16,334 nucleotides of DNA from Prevotellaceae bacterium (GCA_905371275.1 CAJPLH010000024.1:1-16334); one strand, 5' to 3'; positions 9,503 to 16,300 are shown, counted from the stretch's first letter. Notes: a model not told the origin generated them from the sequence alone. Made by a program: numbers and translations.

Positions 9503-9543
9503 AAGAGGGTGTGTCAAATCCATATTTTTTGGCACACCCTTTT
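9503..9543 (+). terminator. Intrinsic terminator after the sus C-F unit
   Basis: A 16-bp stem (9503-9518 with 9528-9543, two G-T wobbles) closes a 9-base loop. The 5' arm contains AGGGTGTGTCAAA and the 3' arm TTTGGCACACCCT, and the 3' side ends in TTTT. It begins 49 bases after the susF-position stop, so most transcripts from the lipoprotein genes should end here. This separates the alpha-amylase from the unit upstream unless there is read-through. Confidence 0.75.
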
Positions 9544-9569
9544 GGTTATCTATGAAAAGAGTCGTCATT

Positions 9570-9588
9570 CGTTTGGTGACAACCAACG
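9570..9588 (+). promoter_or_regulatory. Inverted repeat upstream of the alpha-amylase gene
   Basis: CGTTTGGT (9570-9577) and ACCAACG (9582-9588) form an inverted repeat with one extra T, spaced by GACA. It lies between the preceding terminator and the amylase ATG, about 40 bases upstream of the start. It could be an operator or a leader hairpin. I do not see an exact TAnnTTTG promoter box here, so the promoter of the amylase gene is unresolved. Confidence 0.3.
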
Positions 9589-9627
9589 CGCTTTGCAACT
9601 CATTTCTTTATTCAAAACTACTGTATT

Positions 9628-11631
9628 ATGAAGAAAACTCTACTCCTCCTAGCTCTTGCAGCAGGCATCTCACAGCAGAACTTTGCGCAAGGATGGCCTT
9701 CGAATTATGAAGGAGTCATGTTGCAAGGCTTCTATTGGGATTCTTACAACGACTCTCGTTGGAAGAAACTAGAAGCACAAAGCAACGAAATAGCTCCTTA
9801 TTTCAATCTTATTTGGGTGCCACAAAGTGGTAATTGCAATACCAGCAGCAATGTCATGGGCTATTTGCCTGTGTATCTTTTCAATCAAAATAGTTCTTTC
9901 GGAACAGAAGCAGAACTTCGTTCGATGATTAAGACCTATAAGGCAAAAGGTACGGGTATCATAGCAGATGTAGTGATCAATCATCGCAACAATCTCGGAG
10001 TGAATGGAGCCTGGACAGATTATCCTGCTGAAACTTATAAAGGAGTCACTTACAAGATGCTACCTTCTGACATCGTCGGCAATGATGATGGTGGCAAGAC
10101 AGCCACTTGGGCAAAGCAGAACGGACAATCACTCAGTGCGAACAATGATTCCGGTGAAGACTGGTCGGGTTGTCGCGACATAGACCATAGCAGTGAAAAT
10201 GTGCGCAACAACTATAATGCTTATCTCAAATTTCTCCTAGAAGATTTGGGTTACACGGGTTTTCGATACGATATGGTGAAAGGTTATCGAGCCAATTATG
10301 TGGGACAATATAACCATACCACCAAGCCTCAGTTTAGTGTCGGTGAGTATTGGGACAATAGTAGAAGTATTAAATTGTGGGTTTTGAAGACACGCGTTGA
10401 TAAAGTTCCGCAATCTGCAGCCTTCGATTTCCCTTTCCGCTACACCGTGCGCGATGCTGCCAACAGTGGAGATTGGAGCAAACTTCAAAACGACAACAAT
10501 GTACCGCTTAATTCAGACAATCTTTTCCGTCAATATGCTGTAACCTTTGTTGAGAATCACGACACGCAAATGCGTAGTGAAAGCGAACCACTCGATCCCA
10601 TCAAGAAAGACACCCTAGCTGCCAATGCTTATCTTTTGGCTATGCCAGGAACACCTTGTGTGTTCTATCGTCATTGGCTAGACCACAAACAAGCCATCAA
10701 AGCCATGATAGAAGTGCGCCGTGCTGCTGGTATCACCAACACGTCTGTGTCTTCTGTGGTGGCTAATGCTCCCAAACAATATGTAGTAGCAGTGGAAGGC
10801 ACCAAAGGCAAATTGCTTTGCGTGTTGGGAGATGAGGCGGACAGTTATGCACCCAATGCAAACGAATTTGTGAAAGTTTTGAGCGGAAATCACTTTAATT
10901 ACTTCCTCAGTCGCAAGGCAGATGCCCTTTTGTTGGACAAACCCTCAGGAGAGTATGATGCTGCTTTTGCAGTAAAAGTGACTCGGGTGTCAGAGCACGC
11001 ACAAACTCTTGTTTACACCACCGATGGCACAGCGCCCACAGCACAGTCACCTCGTGTTCCAGCCGATGGAAACATCAGCATAACTCAAAATGCAACATTG
11101 CAGGTAGGAGTACTCTCAGCTGATGGTCAAGTTTCCAATGTTGTGGTGCGCAACTATATCGTTCGACCTTTTGTAGAACACAAAGCGACAATATATGTGC
11201 GCAACGAAAACAACTGGCAGACCATCAATTTCCATGTGTGGAACAACAAGGGCAACAACAATATGAACGGAAATTGGCCTGGTAAGCTCATCACTGAAAC
11301 GAAGCAAGTGAAAGATAAAACTTGGTACTATCAAACCTTCGACATCACGGCAAAAGACTACTTCGTTAATGTTGTGTTTTCTACGGGTAATGGTTCCCCC
11401 CAATCTGTAGATGTTAATGAAATCACGGGCGACCGCTACTTTGTCATCACCACCGAACAACGCGATGGAAAGTATGTAGTGCGCGATGAGACAGAAACGG
11501 TGACAAATATCTCTCGTTTGCGTGGAACTGCTAAGCCTAACGTGTGGTTCAATCTCCAAGGACAACGCGTAGAGCAGCCACAAGCTGGACAAATCTACGT
11601 CAATGGTCAAGGAGAGAAGCGTTGTTTCTAA
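9628..11631 (+). CDS. GH13 alpha-amylase with CBM26-like module, secreted
   Basis: This 667-residue glycoside hydrolase family 13 enzyme should cut internal alpha-1,4 bonds of starch. The signal peptide ends NFA|Q (20/21) and has no lipobox cysteine. The barrel (about 26-350) shows all four GH13 regions: DVVINH (114-119), FRYD with nucleophile D215, VGEYW with acid/base E240, and ENHD with D312. A C-terminal beta domain covers about 375-430. A chitobiase-C-like beta segment follows (about 445-515, with VYTTDGTAPT at 462-471). A CBM26-like starch-binding module spans about 518-620 (TIYVRNENNW, FHVWNNKG, WPGKL). The end, NVWFNLQGQRV plus GQIYVNG (638-660), resembles a short type IX secretion or sorting tail. 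It takes the place of susG after susF, but B. thetaiotaomicron SusG is a surface lipoprotein, so the export route differs. A terminator precedes it. Confidence 0.92.
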   Translation: MKKTLLLLALAAGISQQNFAQGWPSNYEGVMLQGFYWDSYNDSRWKKLEAQSNEIAPYFNLIWVPQSGNCNTSSNVMGYLPVYLFNQNSSFGTEAELRSMIKTYKAKGTGIIADVVINHRNNLGVNGAWTDYPAETYKGVTYKMLPSDIVGNDDGGKTATWAKQNGQSLSANNDSGEDWSGCRDIDHSSENVRNNYNAYLKFLLEDLGYTGFRYDMVKGYRANYVGQYNHTTKPQFSVGEYWDNSRSIKLWVLKTRVDKVPQSAAFDFPFRYTVRDAANSGDWSKLQNDNNVPLNSDNLFRQYAVTFVENHDTQMRSESEPLDPIKKDTLAANAYLLAMPGTPCVFYRHWLDHKQAIKAMIEVRRAAGITNTSVSSVVANAPKQYVVAVEGTKGKLLCVLGDEADSYAPNANEFVKVLSGNHFNYFLSRKADALLLDKPSGEYDAAFAVKVTRVSEHAQTLVYTTDGTAPTAQSPRVPADGNISITQNATLQVGVLSADGQVSNVVVRNYIVRPFVEHKATIYVRNENNWQTINFHVWNNKGNNNMNGNWPGKLITETKQVKDKTWYYQTFDITAKDYFVNVVFSTGNGSPQSVDVNEITGDRYFVITTEQRDGKYVVRDETETVTNISRLRGTAKPNVWFNLQGQRVEQPQAGQIYVNGQGEKRCF

Positions 11632-11672
11632 CGTTTTGGTTAAAATCTAACACTCACACCCACTCACAAAAA

Positions 11673-11714
11673 GAAGAGGCTGTGTCAAACTCGTTAGTTT
11701 GATGCAGCCTCTTT
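11673..11714. terminator. Bidirectional terminator between the amylase gene and purC
   Basis: A 19-bp stem (11673-11691 with 11696-11714, three G-T wobbles) closes a CGTT loop. The 5' arm reads AAGAGGCTGTGTCAAACT. It has A-rich sequence on the left (CAAAAAG) and CTCTTTGATTTT on the right, so it can work on both strands. It serves the + strand amylase (stop at 11631) and the - strand purC (stop at 11770), which converge here. Its TGTGTCAAA matches the terminator at 9503. Confidence 0.85.
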
Positions 11715-11769
11715 GATTTTATCTAGTCTGTTGTGTCAGACTCAAGACGTACTAGCGTCTGTTTCTTTC

Positions 11770-12711
11770 TTATTGTGCGAGATATTCGCTAACGTTCTTT
11801 TCAATGCGAGCAGCAAGATTTTCATCCTCTTCGCGGTTAAATCGTTCGCCCGTAATGTGTTCGTAGAGTTCGATGTAGCGTTCAGAAATACCCGCTACAA
11901 TTTCAGGCGTCATTTCAGGCACTTGTTGTCCTTCTTTGCCTTGGAAACCATTTTCCATCAACCATTCGCGCACAAATTCCTTAGAAAGTTGCTTTTGAGG
12001 TTCACCCTTAGCGAAGCGTTCCTCGTAACCCTCAGCATAGAAGTAGCGGCTAGAGTCGGGAGTATGGATTTCGTCCATCAAATAGATTTCACCCTTGTGT
12101 TTACCAAACTCATACTTTGTATCTACGAGGATAAGACCGCGTTCAGCAGCCATTTTCGTACCTCTCTCGAATAGAGCCAAAGTATATTTCTCCAACACTT
12201 CGTATTCTTCGGGAGTAGCCAAACCTTGAGCCAAAATTTCTTCTTTGGAAATGTCCGCATCGTGTTCGCCAATTTCAGCCTTAGTAGTGGGAGTTACAAT
12301 AGGAGTGGGGAACTTCTCATTTTCACGCATACCTTCGGGGAGACGGATGCCGCAGATTTCACGCACACCACTTTTGTAAGCGCGCCATGCACTACCGCAA
12401 AGATAGCCGCGCACAATCATTTCAATGGGAAAACCTTCGCAGAGAAGACCAACAGTAACCATTGGATCGGGAGTAGCCAGTTTCCAGTTGGGGCAAATGT
12501 CGGTAGTTGCATCCAAAAACTTAGCTGCAATTTGGTTCAACATTTGACCTTTGAAAGGAATACCTTCTGGGAGCACAACGTCAAAAGCGGAGATACGGTC
12601 AGTAGCCACCATAGCAAGGCGTTCGCCAAGGTTATACACATCGCGCACCTTACCGTGGTACACACTTTTTTGTCCAACAAAATGGAAATCGGTTTTTGTA
12701 AGAGCACTCAT
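11770..12711 (-). CDS. purC: Phosphoribosylaminoimidazole-succinocarboxamide synthase (SAICAR synthetase)
   Basis: This is a 313-residue cytoplasmic enzyme of de novo purine synthesis. It joins CAIR and aspartate with ATP to give SAICAR. Family motifs are clear: GKVRDVYNLG (20-29) for nucleotide binding, ATDRISAFDVVLPEGIPFKG (36-55), VRGYLCGSAWRAY (100-112), LILVDTKYEFG (193-203) and LMDEIHTPDSSRYF (211-224), the second SAICAR synthetase signature. The length fits the long, yeast-ADE1-like type rather than the roughly 240-residue enterobacterial type. I chose the ATG at 12711 (MSALTKTDFHF): it aligns with the usual N terminus, while the reading frame open to 12816 would add 35 residues with no family likeness. 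It lies downstream of phoH on the same strand with a 258-base gap. No exact promoter box is seen in that gap, so read-through from phoH is possible. Confidence 0.96.
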   Translation of the reverse strand: MSALTKTDFHFVGQKSVYHGKVRDVYNLGERLAMVATDRISAFDVVLPEGIPFKGQMLNQIAAKFLDATTDICPNWKLATPDPMVTVGLLCEGFPIEMIVRGYLCGSAWRAYKSGVREICGIRLPEGMRENEKFPTPIVTPTTKAEIGEHDADISKEEILAQGLATPEEYEVLEKYTLALFERGTKMAAERGLILVDTKYEFGKHKGEIYLMDEIHTPDSSRYFYAEGYEERFAKGEPQKQLSKEFVREWLMENGFQGKEGQQVPEMTPEIVAGISERYIELYEHITGERFNREEDENLAARIEKNVSEYLAQ

Positions 12712-12760
12712 ATTATAGAGAAATTTGAGGGATAAATTGCGAAGAGTGAAAAGGAATGGT

Positions 12761-12800
12761 TTACAATGGCTTGCAATGTCTTGCAACGATTGGCAAAACA
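12761..12800 (+). repeat. Ten-base periodic repeats upstream of purC
   Basis: Four consecutive 10-base blocks are related: TTACAATGGC, TTGCAATGTC, TTGCAACGAT and TGGCAAAACA. The first three share TTRCAAYG. The period matches one helical turn of DNA, and the array sits 50-90 bases upstream of the purC start. It could be a cluster of binding sites for a regulator of purC or chance repetition. There is no match that I can see to the known PurR operator of enterobacteria. Confidence 0.35.
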
Positions 12801-12935
12801 GCGCGCATCGCACCATCGATTGTGAGAATGCACGATTAAGATGTGCATCAAATGGAAATCAAACAACAACTGCATTGTCGTTTATTGACCGCGCAGTCTT
12901 GATGTTCCATTAGGTAGAAACATCTGGTAGAAAGT

Positions 12936-13004
12936 AAGCACCTACACAAGGCGCGTTATGAACAGACAATCAGTCTTTCATAACAGGACTTTGTGTAGGT
13001 GCTT
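12936..13004 (-). repeat. Long-stem hairpin spanning the end of phoH
   Basis: A perfect 14-bp inverted repeat, AAGCACCTACACAA (12936-12949) with TTGTGTAGGTGCTT (12991-13004), encloses a second perfect 8-bp repeat, GTTATGAA (12955-12962) with TTCATAAC (12977-12984). Inside that is AGAC/GTCT (12964-12967 with 12973-12976). The apical AATCA loop contains the phoH stop codon (12970-12972). One arm is therefore the last codons of phoH and the other is untranslated. Sequence leaving the stem on the - strand (ACTTTCT) lacks a proper T-run. It may be a terminator, a 3' stability element or a former palindromic insertion. Confidence 0.65.
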
Positions 13005-13968
13005 CCTGTTCTTTCTGTTTTTCTTTTCGAGCCGCCGAGTCTTTGTCGTAAGCGGCCACAATGCGGCTCACCAATTTATGGCGCACAATGTCTTCTTGTT
13101 GCATATCAATGAAGGCAATGCCTTTGACATCGCGCAAAATGCGGCTGGCTTCAGTCAGACCACTTCGTTGTGAGGGAGCCAAGTCTATTTGCGTAGGGTC
13201 GCCAGTCACCATCATTTTAGTGTTCCAACCCATACGTGTGAGAAACATTTTGATTTGCGCAGTTGTCGTGTTTTGCGCTTCATCCAAAATCACGACAGCA
13301 TCGTTGAGCGTACGTCCACGCATAAAAGCCAATGGAGCTATTTGAATGACACGATTCTCAATGTATTCTTGCAACTTCATGGCAGGAAGCATCTCTTGAA
13401 GCGCGTCATAGAGCGGTTGAAGGTAAGGATCAATCTTATCTTTCATATCTCCCGGAAGAAAACCCAATTTTTCACCAGCTTCCACAGCGGGACGACTCAA
13501 GATAATCTTCTTTACTTCCTTGTTTTTCAACGCACGCACTGCCAAAGCAATCGCCAAAAATGTTTTTCCAGAACCTGCTGAGCCAGAGATGAAAAGCATA
13601 TCATTTTTTTGATAAGCCTCCACCACTTTGCGCTGGTTAGCACTTCGAGGAACAATGGGTTTTCCGCCCATAGAATACACAATCGTTTCGTTGTCGCTGT
13701 GCTCAGTGTGAGTCGCTGTGTTTTTCAGCATCTGAATCACCTGTTCTTCATCGAGCTGATTGTGATGCACACAATATTGTTGAAGACGCTTGAAACTTTC
13801 TTCAAATTCAGCCATATCCTCTTCTGCCCCCATCACTTTGAGCACATTGTCCCGACCCATTATGCGAAGTTTGGGACGCAGCGCACGCACTAAGCGCAGG
13901 TTGGCATTGCCCGCTCCGAAGAAAATGGCGGGATCTGCATCTTCCAAGAAGAAATGCTTTTCTATCAT
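12970..13968 (-). CDS. phoH: PhoH-family ATPase
   Basis: This is a 332-residue cytoplasmic PhoH-family P-loop protein. PhoH proteins bind and hydrolyse ATP, and some are linked to RNA metabolism (RNase/helicase activity in PhoH2 types), but the exact role of this bacterial PhoH is not known. The Walker A motif GSAGSGKT is at 129-136 with K135. Walker B VVILDEAQN has D229 and E230, and TGDPTQIDL follows further on. The N terminus EDADPAIFFGAGNANLRLVRAL plus LRIMGRDNVLKVMG is the KH/PhoH-like region typical of Bacteroidetes. I chose the ATG at 13968 (MIEKHFFLED): the frame stays open to 14043, but those 25 residues are encoded by the leader's 17-bp tandem repeat and match no PhoH N terminus. 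A promoter is seen at 14130-14161. The last codons form one arm of a long hairpin. purC follows on the same strand. Confidence 0.94.
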   Translation of the reverse strand: MIEKHFFLEDADPAIFFGAGNANLRLVRALRPKLRIMGRDNVLKVMGAEEDMAEFEESFKRLQQYCVHHNQLDEEQVIQMLKNTATHTEHSDNETIVYSMGGKPIVPRSANQRKVVEAYQKNDMLFISGSAGSGKTFLAIALAVRALKNKEVKKIILSRPAVEAGEKLGFLPGDMKDKIDPYLQPLYDALQEMLPAMKLQEYIENRVIQIAPLAFMRGRTLNDAVVILDEAQNTTTAQIKMFLTRMGWNTKMMVTGDPTQIDLAPSQRSGLTEASRILRDVKGIAFIDMQQEDIVRHKLVSRIVAAYDKDSAARKEKQKEQEAPTQSPVMKD

Positions 13969-13999
13969 ACGATACCTATGAAAAGGGTGAAGACGGAGA

Positions 14000-14033
14000 A
14001 GTGAATGTTGAAAAGGAGTGAATGTTGAAAAGG
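14000..14033. repeat. Perfect 17-bp tandem duplication in the phoH leader
   Basis: AGTGAATGTTGAAAAGG occurs twice back to back (14000-14016 and 14017-14033). A looser third match (GAAAAGGGTGAA) lies just to the left. The duplication is in the untranslated leader of phoH, 32-65 bases upstream of its start codon. It may be a recent slippage product, or a pair of sites for a protein or RNA partner. Confidence 0.8.
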
Positions 14034-14129
14034 GGCAAAGCAAAAGCCACGTCTGCTGTGCGCAAGCAGCTTGCTAACAACTTATCTTGCGAAACACAGA
14101 GCGTGAGCTACACCCCTGCTAAGACAAAG

Positions 14130-14161
14130 CAAAGGTACTATATTTTTTGCGTTCTACCAAA
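14130..14161 (-). promoter_or_regulatory. Promoter of phoH
   Basis: On the - strand a TTTG (-33 element, 14161-14158), exactly 20 bases, then TACCTTTG (14137-14130) fit the Bacteroidetes housekeeping consensus TTTG-N19/21-TAnnTTTG. Transcription should start near 14124, giving a leader of about 155 bases before the phoH ATG at 13968. A small hairpin, GCAAG and CTTGC (14062-14074), lies within that leader. Confidence 0.7.
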
Positions 14162-14266
14162 TATCCATCCGCAGCATTTAACCCCAATTGGTCGTTAGAC
14201 CGTTGTAGTGCCGCTCGTTATGGAGAAGAAAACTTCCTGTCATCATTCATTTTCTTGTTGGCATCT

Positions 14267-15220
14267 TTAGGCTCGTCGTTGCTGTTTGTTCTGCTGCGCT
14301 AGTTGATAACTGTTCCACAGGTTGTGGAAGATGCTATAAAATCCGCCTGCCAAGGAAGATAGCGGATCAAAGAAAGTGAAGCCAGCCCAAATAGCAAAGA
14401 CCGTGTTTTTCTGTCCGATGCCTTGTGAAGCAGCGACCATTTCCCCATAACGTCGACCAACGACGCGCCCCAAACCGAATTGCAACGCGCAACTTATGAA
14501 ACTCACGCAACAGATGGACATCAAGATCGTGAACGGAGCGTGACTATGCAGCAAGGCACTGGTGCTTGTGGTGATGGCCAGTGTGAGACAAACAGCCCAA
14601 ATGTAGAATGCCAAATCTTTGATAGCCAAGATGATTTTCAACATCTGAGGAAAAAATGTGCGAATGCTCCACGCTATAAAAAACGGGAAAATGAGCATCG
14701 GAAAAACTTTCGATAGGATGCGCCACAAAGAGGACAAAAAGTCCTGTTGTGAGGGAAGGAATAAACTGGCAAGCGCTGGAATGAACAAGGCGGCTAGAAT
14801 GTTCGCCAAAAAAGTATAGGAAACAACTCCCGACACACTGCCCTTGAGTTTATCCGTAATCACCGCTGCGGAGGTTGCTGTGGGACAGATGAAGCAGAGT
14901 AGTGCGCCTTCTGCTATTGGGCGGTGGGAGGCGTCACACCACAAGAGGGCAAGGGCAGCCCCCAAGAATCCAACTGTTTGCAGCGCCAGCAAATATCCGT
15001 GCCAACGTGCCAAGCGCAGACTGCGTGGTTCCACCTTACAGAACGTGATGGTGAGCATCACAAAGATGAGAATGGGCTGCAAAGTTTTGATGCTATGCAT
15101 CGCAAAATCCTTGTCGCTTGCACTAGGCAACAAAGCATCGCCAAGAAAGTATAGCACAACACCCAGGACGAGGGCGATGGCTAGCATCCAAGTGCGAATA
15201 AATTGCATAGTTTTTTTCAT
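14267..15220 (-). CDS. BASS-type (bile acid:sodium symporter superfamily) transporter
   Basis: This is a 317-residue inner-membrane protein with about ten hydrophobic segments (near 12-28, 43-61, 75-94, 103-120, 129-153, 172-190, 203-222, 231-251, 263-283, 285-305). The stretch ICPTATSAAVITDKLKGS (111-128) and GQKNTVFAIWAGFTFFDP (269-286) are the broken-helix crossover motifs of the bile acid:sodium symporter/arsenite-permease-like (BART) fold, where sodium and substrate bind. The substrate cannot be read from sequence. I chose the ATG at 15220 (MKKTMQFIRTW). The frame is open further, but the extra 57 residues run back into the preceding gene and lack hydrophobic character. It starts 46 bases after the DUF4468 gene, so the two are probably co-transcribed. 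A weak hairpin GGTC/GACC (14190-14201) follows it, with no clear terminator. Confidence 0.85.
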   Translation of the reverse strand: MKKTMQFIRTWMLAIALVLGVVLYFLGDALLPSASDKDFAMHSIKTLQPILIFVMLTITFCKVEPRSLRLARWHGYLLALQTVGFLGAALALLWCDASHRPIAEGALLCFICPTATSAAVITDKLKGSVSGVVSYTFLANILAALFIPALASLFLPSQQDFLSSLWRILSKVFPMLIFPFFIAWSIRTFFPQMLKIILAIKDLAFYIWAVCLTLAITTSTSALLHSHAPFTILMSICCVSFISCALQFGLGRVVGRRYGEMVAASQGIGQKNTVFAIWAGFTFFDPLSSLAGGFYSIFHNLWNSYQLAQQNKQQRRA

Positions 15221-15266
15221 AAAGTCTGGACGTTTTTCTACCTCCTCCGATTGTATGCGATTTGAG

Positions 15267-15896
15267 TTAGAAGGCAGAATGTGCTGTTGGTAGTCCGCAA
15301 GCCACACCGGCACCTTGGAAAATCTCATTCTTTCTGTTGATGGTGCCAATGCGCAACTTCTTGCTAGTGCCGCGGCGCAATTGGGTACCATTCTTTTTCA
15401 AGGCTTCTTTGTCGGTTATCCATTCTTCAGCCAGCATCACGCTGTTGTCTGCTGCATTGTCTGATTGCTCATAGTTGTAGCGCAGACGGCGCATCGTTAC
15501 TTTGAATTGCGCGTCCGACACTTCAAATAAAAGTTGATAAGAAAAACTTGCAAAGTCGGAAACAAGAGCAGTACGTTTGAACCATAAGGTTTCTTCCACA
15601 GAAGCGGCAATGATGCCTTGTTCTGGACTAATCTCCGTGATGCGAGAGTGGGGGAGTCTGTTTTCGCCTTCTACAATGCTCTGCGCGTATGTTTTGAGCG
15701 TTGCAAAGAGTTCGGATTGAGATTTACCCGGCACAGCATAGGTTTGTTCAAAGACTACTTGACCATTTTTCTCAGGCACTGCACCGACAAGATAATTGTT
15801 CACATTGGCTACTTGAGCTTTTTCAGGGCTTTGCGCTCCGTTGGTCAGAGTGAAGCCGAAGCAAAGGATGAAAGCAAGAAAGAGAATCTTTTTCAT
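15267..15896 (-). CDS. Secreted DUF4468-domain protein
   Basis: This is a 209-residue exported protein. The signal peptide MKKILFLAFILCFGFTLTNG ends at about residue 20-21 (NGA|Q), with no lipobox. The body matches the DUF4468 family, a small alpha/beta domain with a TBP-like fold that is widespread in Bacteroidales. Visible family features are VPGKSQSELFATLKTYAQ near the start, a central YQLLFEVSDAQFKVTMRRLRYNY strand pair, and AEEWITDKEALKKNGTQLRRG near the end. The function is unknown. I chose the ATG at 15896: the frame is open to 15950, but that ATG would place 18 charged residues before the signal peptide and lies within the promoter. The gene has its own promoter and is followed after 46 bases by the transporter gene. 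Confidence 0.85.
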   Translation of the reverse strand: MKKILFLAFILCFGFTLTNGAQSPEKAQVANVNNYLVGAVPEKNGQVVFEQTYAVPGKSQSELFATLKTYAQSIVEGENRLPHSRITEISPEQGIIAASVEETLWFKRTALVSDFASFSYQLLFEVSDAQFKVTMRRLRYNYEQSDNAADNSVMLAEEWITDKEALKKNGTQLRRGTSKKLRIGTINRKNEIFQGAGVACGLPTAHSAF

Positions 15897-15919
15897 ATTG
15901 TGGATGGATTTTTTACTGA

Positions 15920-15950
15920 CAAAATTACGATTTCTTCTCCAATCTAGCAA
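15920..15950 (-). promoter_or_regulatory. Promoter of the DUF4468-transporter unit
   Basis: On the - strand TTG (15950-15948), 20 bases, then TAATTTTG (15927-15920) fit the Bacteroidetes consensus TTG-N20-TAnnTTTG. The predicted start is near 15914, only about 18 bases before the ATG at 15896. The spacing equals that of the phoH promoter. Confidence 0.65.
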
Positions 15951-15957
15951 CGTTGCT
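15946..15957. promoter_or_regulatory. Perfect 12-bp palindrome over the -33 element
   Basis: AGCAACGTTGCT is its own reverse complement and covers the TTG of the DUF4468 promoter. A dimeric repressor bound here would block the promoter, so it is a candidate operator. A half-match, AGCGTTGCT, follows about 30 bases to the right (15985-15993). Confidence 0.4.
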
Positions 15958-16230
15958 CGGCTCTTATTTGCTCATCGATGGCAAAGCGTTGCTATTTGGG
16001 TTGAAGAACATTGTTGTACGAACAAAGGGAGAATTTAGAAATGCCCCCCTATAAGTATATGGGGAGATATGGAGACAATGAGTGAAAAAATAGCGACAAA
16101 GTGCGTATTTTTTTTGAGGAGGAGCTAAAATGACAAGTCTACTTGATAATATGCAGGGAATGAGATTTGTAAAGCGTGCTCTTTCAAAATAATTGGAGGT
16201 GAAGAGGTGAGAAGTTGTTGTGGATTGCTC

Positions 16231-16253
16231 ACGCGTACGCGTAGCGTGCACGC
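16231..16253. repeat. Two adjacent perfect palindromes
   Basis: ACGCGTACGCGT (16231-16242, 12 bp) and GCGTGCACGC (16244-16253, 10 bp) are each fully palindromic and are separated by a single A. CACGC (16230-16234) and GCGTG (16244-16248) can also pair, so alternative folds exist. They may be binding sites of a regulator for a gene beyond the right edge. Confidence 0.55.
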
Positions 16254-16277
16254 ATTCTACAGCGATTTTAATTTTTT

Positions 16278-16300
16278 GCTGTCACAAGTGTCACAACAGC
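16278..16300. repeat. Direct repeat within an inverted repeat
   Basis: CTGTCACAA (16279-16287) and GTGTCACAA (16288-16296) are back-to-back 9-base repeats differing at the first base. They are flanked by GCTGT (16278-16282) and ACAGC (16296-16300), which are inverted. Combined with the palindromes 25 bases upstream, this suggests regulatory DNA. Confidence 0.45.

Noticed and set aside
11727..11761. Second small hairpin after the bidirectional terminator (AGACG/CGTCT)
   Set aside because: Only a 5-bp stem with several competing pairings and no T-run; the 19-bp stem at 11673 explains termination of both genes.
12712..12816. Longer start for purC (35 extra residues)
   Set aside because: The added residues match nothing in SAICAR synthetases, while MSALTKTDFHF fits the family N terminus.
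15221..15391. Longer start for the BASS-type transporter (57 extra residues)
   Set aside because: It overlaps the end of the DUF4468 gene and lacks the hydrophobic start expected; MKKTMQFIRTW leads directly into the first membrane segment.
15964..16251. 95-codon open frame on the - strand in the right-hand intergenic region
   Set aside because: No domain likeness or hydrophobic or lipobox start, no promoter box, and it crosses palindromic control-like DNA.
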